Shown here: in pieces, positions 60,216 to 64,000 of the stretch | Layout: every line of letters starts with the position of its first letter | Position numbering within the stretch: the stretch's first letter is position 1 | Assembly (NCBI GenBank): GCA_009886755.1 | Contig: QXYU01000020.1 | Location: 1 to 64,000, forward strand | Direction: 5' to 3' | Source: Flavobacteriaceae bacterium | GTDB taxonomy: Bacteria; Bacteroidota; Bacteroidia; Flavobacteriales; Flavobacteriaceae | Length of the DNA stretch: 64,000 bases | Made by a program: the position numbers and the translations under genes | Notes under the pieces: model-generated | Database searches by the model: none | What the model saw: only the letters and a program-made list of their open reading frames with translations | What the model was told of the DNA's origin: nothing

Positions 60216-60639
60216 CCTTGCCTTTTTTAGGGGCGGCTTTTTTGGGGGCCGCTTTTTTCTTGAATGAAAATCTTTTTTGCGTTTGCAAGACACCATACCA
60301 TTGAACCATTTTCTTAATGTCACTGGCATAGACTCTTTCCTCGTCATAGTCGGGAAGAACCTCTGCAAAGTACGCTTTTAATTCAGCTGTTGGTGCTTTG
60401 GGAGAAACTCCCGCTACAGCACCGTTTTCCTTGGTATGGATTTTTTCAAAAACAGTTTCCAAAGGCACTTCACCAGCATAGGTATATATCTGAATATCGG
60501 AAAGCACACTGACTTGATCGGTCGGCTGGGTCACAATTCTTTTACCATCACTGAGGTTTGTAGCAACCACTCCCACTCGGGTTTGTGATTGGATTTCATA
60601 AAGTCCCGGACGCCCCGAAACAGCAATAATTTTCTCCAT
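60205..60639 (-). CDS. DUF5606 protein
   Basis: 144 residues. MEKIIAVSGRPGLYEIQSQTRVGVVATNL is the DUF5606 start; the middle contains VPLETVFEKIHTKENG and ASDIKKMVQWYGVLQ. The C-terminus is a Lys/Ala-Pro-rich tail (KKAAPKKAAPKK) reminiscent of DNA- or RNA-binding tails. Function unknown. Coupled to def (1-bp gap) and mazG, so it is part of one operon. Confidence 0.88.
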   Translation of the reverse strand: MEKIIAVSGRPGLYEIQSQTRVGVVATNLSDGKRIVTQPTDQVSVLSDIQIYTYAGEVPLETVFEKIHTKENGAVAGVSPKAPTAELKAYFAEVLPDYDEERVYASDIKKMVQWYGVLQTQKRFSFKKKAAPKKAAPKKGKGDQ

Positions 60640-60640
60640 A

Positions 60641-61228
60641 TTATAGTTTTAAATCGTTGGGAAAGCGCATCACATAATCAACGTCAACTTTTCCATTGGC
60701 TATTTGAGATAGCTTACCCTTGAGCAAGCGCTTTTTTAAACTAGATAAACGATCGGTAAAAAGAACACCTTCGATATGATCGTATTCATGTTGGATGACT
60801 CGTGCGGCAAGCCCCGAATAACTTTCTTCTTTTTCCTTAAAATCGGCATCTGTGTATCGGATTCGCAACTGATCGGGGCGCATCACATCCTCACGGATAT
60901 TAGGAATACTCAAGCAGCCTTCATTAAAAGGCCATGTCGCACCTGTTTCGCTCAAAATGGTAGGATTGATAAAAACCTTTTTGAAATCGGCTAAGACTTT
61001 TTGCTCCGATGGGTCAAGACTTTCATCATCGGCAAACGGAGCCGCATCAATTAGAAAAATACGCTGGGGCTTTCCTACCTGGGGAGCAGCCAAACCCACG
61101 CCACTGGCAGCGTACATCGTTTCCCACATGTCAGCAATAAAAGCCGGAAGCTTTGGATCTTGTAAATCAACAACTTGCGCCTTTTTTTTGAGTACTTTAG
61201 CTCCATAGGCAACAATCGGTAGTATCAT
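60641..61228 (-). CDS. def: Peptide deformylase
   Basis: 195 residues with the three defining motifs: GVGLAAPQVG (about 43-52), EGCLSIPNI (about 105-113) and the HExxH metal site QHEYDHIEG (about 147-155). It removes formyl groups from nascent proteins using Fe or Zn. Start overlaps ruvX end by 4 bp. Confidence 0.96.
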   Translation of the reverse strand: MILPIVAYGAKVLKKKAQVVDLQDPKLPAFIADMWETMYAASGVGLAAPQVGKPQRIFLIDAAPFADDESLDPSEQKVLADFKKVFINPTILSETGATWPFNEGCLSIPNIREDVMRPDQLRIRYTDADFKEKEESYSGLAARVIQHEYDHIEGVLFTDRLSSLKKRLLKGKLSQIANGKVDVDYVMRFPNDLKL

Positions 61229-61656
61229 AATGCGTTGGTCTTTTGGGAATCTAAAAAGGATTGTAAAATCAAAGTGGCACTGATCCGATCCAAGGTAGAT
61301 TTATCTTCTCTTCTTTTTTTGTTAACTCCACTGAGGTGCAACGTATGCGCCGCCATTTTAGAAGTATATCGCTCTTCCTGACGAAACACGGGAATGTCGG
61401 GAAAATGTTTTTGTAATTGCTTGAGGTAAGACTGTATTTTGGATTCAACAGTGGCGGGGGTGCCATCTCTCTGGGTGGGTTGCCCTACAACAAAGCCAAC
61501 AACCGTTTCACCTTGAATATAATCCCGCAAAAAAGGAATGGTTTCTTTAGGTGAGAGGGTGATGAGTGCAGAAGCAATAATTTGGAGCGGATCCGTATGC
61601 GCGATTCCTACTCTTTTTTCGCCGTAATCAAATGCAATATATACCCCTTGCTTCAT
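61225..61656 (-). CDS. ruvX: Putative pre-16S rRNA nuclease / Holliday junction resolvase-like YqgF
   Basis: 143 residues with the RNase H-like start AFDYGEKRVGIAHTD (8-22, catalytic Asp), VVGFVVGQPTQRDGTPATVESKI (about 54-75) and RQEERYTSKMAAHTL plus the last acidic residue in KSTLDRISATLIL. Size and motifs are normal. The enzyme trims rRNA precursor and may act in recombination. First gene of the minus-strand operon to def and mazG; its promoter box lies 6 nt before the ATG. Confidence 0.94.
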   Translation of the reverse strand: MKQGVYIAFDYGEKRVGIAHTDPLQIIASALITLSPKETIPFLRDYIQGETVVGFVVGQPTQRDGTPATVESKIQSYLKQLQKHFPDIPVFRQEERYTSKMAAHTLHLSGVNKKRREDKSTLDRISATLILQSFLDSQKTNAL

Positions 61657-61662
61657 ATGTCA

Positions 61663-61670
61663 CAAAGATA
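61663..61670 (-). promoter_or_regulatory. -7 box of ruvX, 6 nt before the ATG
   Basis: TATCTTTG on the minus strand matches TAnnTTTG; the ruvX ATG is at 61656, giving an almost leaderless transcript. Confidence 0.55.
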
Positions 61671-61715
61671 CTTTTTTGATGCTGAAAAATAACAGTCTAG
61701 CTCTTACGAATTCTG

Positions 61716-61723
61716 TATTTTTG
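61716..61723 (+). promoter_or_regulatory. -7 box of dapD
   Basis: TATTTTTG, exact TAnnTTTG match, 15 nt before the dapD ATG at 61739. It supports that start rather than the TTG/ATG 60 nt upstream. Confidence 0.5.
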
Positions 61724-61738
61724 CCGCAAAGCATTGTA

Positions 61739-62545
61739 ATGAAAGAACTAATAGAAGCCGCCTGGGAAGATCGAAGCCTTTTGGAGCAGGCGAAAACCCA
61801 AGATACCATACGTGAAATTATCCAACAAATTGATGCCGGAGAGCTACGGGTTGCAGAACCAACCGCCACAGGCTGGCAAGTCAATGAATGGGTCAAAAAG
61901 GCTGTAGTTCTCTATTTTCCAATCCAAAAAATGGAAACGCTTGAGGCAGGGCCTTTGGAATTTCACGATAAAATGCCTTTGAAAAAAAATTATGCCGAGC
62001 GAAACATCCGAGTGGTTCCCCATGCGGTGGCTCGTCACGGTGCCTATATTTCCAGTGGGGTTATTTTGATGCCAAGTTATGTTAATATTGGAGCCTATGT
62101 GGACGAAGGTACTATGGTAGATACTTGGGCCACGGTAGGTAGCTGTGCCCAAATCGGTAAGCATGTTCACCTCAGCGGTGGCGTTGGAATTGGTGGTGTT
62201 TTAGAACCTTTGCAAGCGGCTCCAGTCATAATAGAAGACAATGCATTTCTCGGCTCTCGTTCCATTGTGGTTGAAGGTGTTCGAGTAGAGAAAGAAGCAG
62301 TTTTAGGGGCCAATGTAGTTTTGACAGCCTCTACCAAAATCATTGACGTAACCCAAGCAGAACCTATTTTCTACGAAAAAAGAATCCCCGCTCGTTCTGT
62401 CGTAATCCCGGGTAGTTATACCAAAAAATTTCCTGCCGGAGCCTACCAAGTGCCCTGTGCTTTGATTATTGGTCAACGAAAAGAAAGTACGGATAAAAAG
62501 ACTTCTTTAAATGAAGCCTTACGAGAACACCAAGTAGCGGTTTAA
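61739..62545 (+). CDS. dapD: Tetrahydrodipicolinate N-succinyltransferase
   Basis: 268 residues from ATG 61739; an earlier start would precede the promoter. N-terminal helical domain (WEDRSLLEQ), then left-handed beta-helix hexapeptide repeats (SSGVILMPSYVNIGAYVDEGTMVDTWATVGSCAQIGKHVHLSGGVGIGGVLEP) and the C-terminal arm. It adds succinyl from succinyl-CoA to tetrahydrodipicolinate, so with dapB this genome makes DAP by the succinylase route. Overlaps the next, convergent gene by 4 bp. Confidence 0.95.
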   Translation: MKELIEAAWEDRSLLEQAKTQDTIREIIQQIDAGELRVAEPTATGWQVNEWVKKAVVLYFPIQKMETLEAGPLEFHDKMPLKKNYAERNIRVVPHAVARHGAYISSGVILMPSYVNIGAYVDEGTMVDTWATVGSCAQIGKHVHLSGGVGIGGVLEPLQAAPVIIEDNAFLGSRSIVVEGVRVEKEAVLGANVVLTASTKIIDVTQAEPIFYEKRIPARSVVIPGSYTKKFPAGAYQVPCALIIGQRKESTDKKTSLNEALREHQVAV

Positions 62546-63309
62546 TCCGTTTTTTCAAGACCATTGATGGCAACAATTCGCTTCTTTTGCAGCGACTTTC
62601 TCAGTAATGCGGCATCGTGTTGAGAAACAACTTGGTGTTCTGTCGTATTGGGTTTATAAATTAAAGCAGAAGCCTTCAATACTTTTAACTGAATACCTAA
62701 ATGTATCAAACGGTATAGCATATCCCTAGTGACTCCCTCAACCGTTTCAAACATTTCATCATAGCCATTGATCAGATTAAAATCTTCACGCCAAAAGGAT
62801 ACATTTTGCAATGCTTGGTCATCAGAGATAGAAGTTTTTGACGAAGCAAAAGCACTCAATCCGGGAAAATACACAGCACTACCAGCACTACGGATTTTTT
62901 TCATAAATAGGGGGTGTTCCATATCATGAGTCAATGAATCAACTAAGGAAACTTTGGAAAGAACACCGCTCAAAAAAAAACCTCTTCGTGCCCATCTGAG
63001 ATGCTGTTGCAAACATTTGGGATGCAGAAAGCTCATTTCATTTAGCACCACTATATAGGAAGCCTCAGAACGTAGCACAGCAGCATTTATTTTGGTGGCA
63101 AAAGGGATCGCCTCTGAAAAGGAGAGATGCTCAATGGTAAAGGGGACCTGGGTTTGCATCTGATTGCAAAGCATAGGGATCGCGTTATCTCCCGTACTGT
63201 CCAATACAAATAATTCGTCTGGAGTCTGACTTTGATTAATGATCGAAAGCAACTGATGATTCAAAAGCGGCTCCGATCGGGAGAGATTCAATAAAAGTGC
63301 TATAGTCAT
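62542..63309 (-). CDS. Glycosyltransferase-2-like protein (divergent)
   Basis: 255 residues from ATG 63309; earlier in-frame Met codons precede the promoter box. The start TIALLLNLSRSEPLLNHQLLSIINQSQTPDELFVLD has the GT-A nucleotide-sugar fold layout. The usual Asp-x-Asp is not clear: VVLNEMSFLHPK sits where it should be, with Glu in place of Asp. RRDxLY-like MLYRLIHLGIQLKVLKASALIYKP at the end fits GT2 domains. Probably a cytoplasmic glycosyltransferase of lipopolysaccharide or capsule, possibly of reduced activity. Confidence 0.7.
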   Translation of the reverse strand: MTIALLLNLSRSEPLLNHQLLSIINQSQTPDELFVLDSTGDNAIPMLCNQMQTQVPFTIEHLSFSEAIPFATKINAAVLRSEASYIVVLNEMSFLHPKCLQQHLRWARRGFFLSGVLSKVSLVDSLTHDMEHPLFMKKIRSAGSAVYFPGLSAFASSKTSISDDQALQNVSFWREDFNLINGYDEMFETVEGVTRDMLYRLIHLGIQLKVLKASALIYKPNTTEHQVVSQHDAALLRKSLQKKRIVAINGLEKTD

Positions 63310-63315
63310 TTCAAA

Positions 63316-63323
63316 CAAAGATA
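63316..63323 (-). promoter_or_regulatory. -7 box of the glycosyltransferase-like gene, 6 nt before the ATG
   Basis: TATCTTTG on the minus strand matches TAnnTTTG. It decides the start: ATG 63309 follows at 6 nt, whereas the Met codons at 63333 and 63354 would be upstream of transcription. Confidence 0.5.
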
Positions 63324-63379
63324 CTTTTTTCATAAAATAGATGGTAGCTATCAAGCTCCTTTTTGTCCTTTCTTTGGTG

Positions 63380-63387
63380 TATTTTTG
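63380..63387 (+). promoter_or_regulatory. -7 box of the tsaC-like gene
   Basis: TATTTTTG matches TAnnTTTG, 11 nt before the ATG at 63399. It argues against the in-frame start at 63363. Confidence 0.5.
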
Positions 63388-63398
63388 TCACGAAAGTT

Positions 63399-63962
63399 AT
63401 GGAAAACACAATGCCTGTTCAGGAAACCGTGATCGCACTAAAAAGCCGTAAAACTATTTTGTTTCCCACCGACACAGTATGGGGCATTGGTGGGGACGCC
63501 ACGCAGTCATCGGTTGTTTCGGCCATTTACGATTTAAAACAACGGGAAGAGTCTAAGACTTTACTTTGCTTAATGAAAGACACCGCCATGCTGTCAATGT
63601 ACTTTGATGAAATTCCAAAAGAAGCCTTTGCGCTTTTCGAGGCAGATCGCCCTACCACGGTAATCCTTGACCACCCCAAAGGAATTGCACAAAATATGCT
63701 TGCCGCCGACAAGAGTTTGGCCGTAAGAATCCCCAAAGACCCTTTTTGTCAAGCCTTGCTCGCAGTATTTCAACGCCCTATAATTGCTACCTCTGCCAAT
63801 AGCAGCGGACAACCAAGCCCAGAAGAGTACCGACAAATTGAAAAGACAGTTTTGGAGGGCGTGGACTATGTTGTACCTTTGAAACAAACCGAAAAGATGG
63901 TCCAACCCTCAAGGATTCTTAAAGTGTCTGCACAGGGAAATATCACCGTGATTCGTGATTGA
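63399..63962 (+). CDS. tsaC: L-threonylcarbamoyladenylate synthase (Sua5/YciO/YrdC family)
   Basis: 187 residues from ATG 63399. YrdC-domain motifs: KSRKTILFPTDTVWGIGGDA (about 15-34, with the Lys/Arg and PTDTxWG), YDLKQREESKTLLCL (KxR-x2-K-like), ADRPTTVILDH, AVRIPKDPF (about 111-119) and IIATSANSSGQPSP (SxN motif). It makes threonylcarbamoyl-AMP for t6A modification of tRNAs. It is the single-domain form without the Sua5 C-terminal domain. The last 38 bp of the window after its stop show no feature. Confidence 0.92.
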   Translation: MENTMPVQETVIALKSRKTILFPTDTVWGIGGDATQSSVVSAIYDLKQREESKTLLCLMKDTAMLSMYFDEIPKEAFALFEADRPTTVILDHPKGIAQNMLAADKSLAVRIPKDPFCQALLAVFQRPIIATSANSSGQPSPEEYRQIEKTVLEGVDYVVPLKQTEKMVQPSRILKVSAQGNITVIRD

Positions 63963-64000
63963 TGATAGCAAACTTCCCATTTGAAATAGCACTAAACGAA

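Noticed and set aside
1-64000. CRISPR arrays, IS elements, phage genes, rRNA
   Set aside because: None seen: no regularly spaced repeats, no transposase, no rRNA sequence; only the integrase relic is mobile-derived.

Overview
The window looks like chromosomal core sequence of a marine-type member of the Flavobacteriaceae (Bacteroidota); I cannot name the genus. This rests on family-level hallmarks read from the proteins: the gliding gene gldI behind an nrnA-type DHH phosphoesterase, an OstA-like protein, DUF3810, DUF5683, DUF5606, tandem DUF368 proteins, a TonB receptor with a carboxypeptidase-like N-domain, and promoters of the Bacteroidota type (TTTG, about 19 nt, TAnnTTTG). The gene order parA-parB-DUF5683-dapB-lepB-WbqC facing a DNase-like/rhomboid/rhomboid/mutL/ribH/TPR operon, with recF diverging from it, is a layout I know from many Flavobacteriia.

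Layout. 1-4.2 kb: membrane enzymes, a PAP2 phosphatase-like protein and a decayed kdgK-eda locus. 3.8-7.0 kb: DtxR/MntR-like regulator, divergent TonB receptor and a PepSY protein (metal uptake). 7-19.3 kb: OmpA-like porin with calcium-binding repeats, secreted peptidase, oxidoreductases, Cu/Zn superoxide dismutase, acyltransferase, cyclophilin, OxyR, and a PadR-PspC pair. 19.3-19.6 kb: two proline tRNAs behind a near-perfect promoter. 19.6-26.8 kb: sugar dehydrogenase plus cytochrome c, DivIC/FtsB, ParAB, DapB, LepB. 26.8-32.8 kb: a tightly packed minus-strand operon. 32.8-33.5 kb: integrase relic. 33.5-37.5 kb: recF, ndk, and a creD gene broken by one in-frame TAG. 37.5-45.5 kb: nrnA-gldI-PPIase and two amidohydrolases. 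45.5-57.5 kb: RNA methyltransferase, Rel (p)ppGpp enzyme, Fur, PurA, OstA-like, aminotransferase, TPR, two DUF368 proteins, AroE. 57.5-64 kb: DUF349 protein, MazG/DUF5606/Def/RuvX operon, DapD, a glycosyltransferase-like protein and TsaC/Sua5.

No complete mobile element, CRISPR array, defence island or secondary-metabolite cluster is visible, and I do not claim a new multi-gene system. The most informative observations are: (1) a kdgK gene carrying a nonsense codon and a one-base insertion and then joined by deletion to the last third of eda; (2) TAnnTTTG promoter boxes lying only about 4-7 nt before the start codons of recF, fur, ruvX, a DUF3089 gene and a glycosyltransferase gene, which predicts leaderless or almost leaderless mRNAs; (3) a candidate operator between the MntR-like gene and its divergent TonB receptor; (4) a MutL whose endonuclease motif lacks its glutamate; (5) an otherwise intact creD with a Trp-to-amber change, followed by an orphan reading frame of unknown family.
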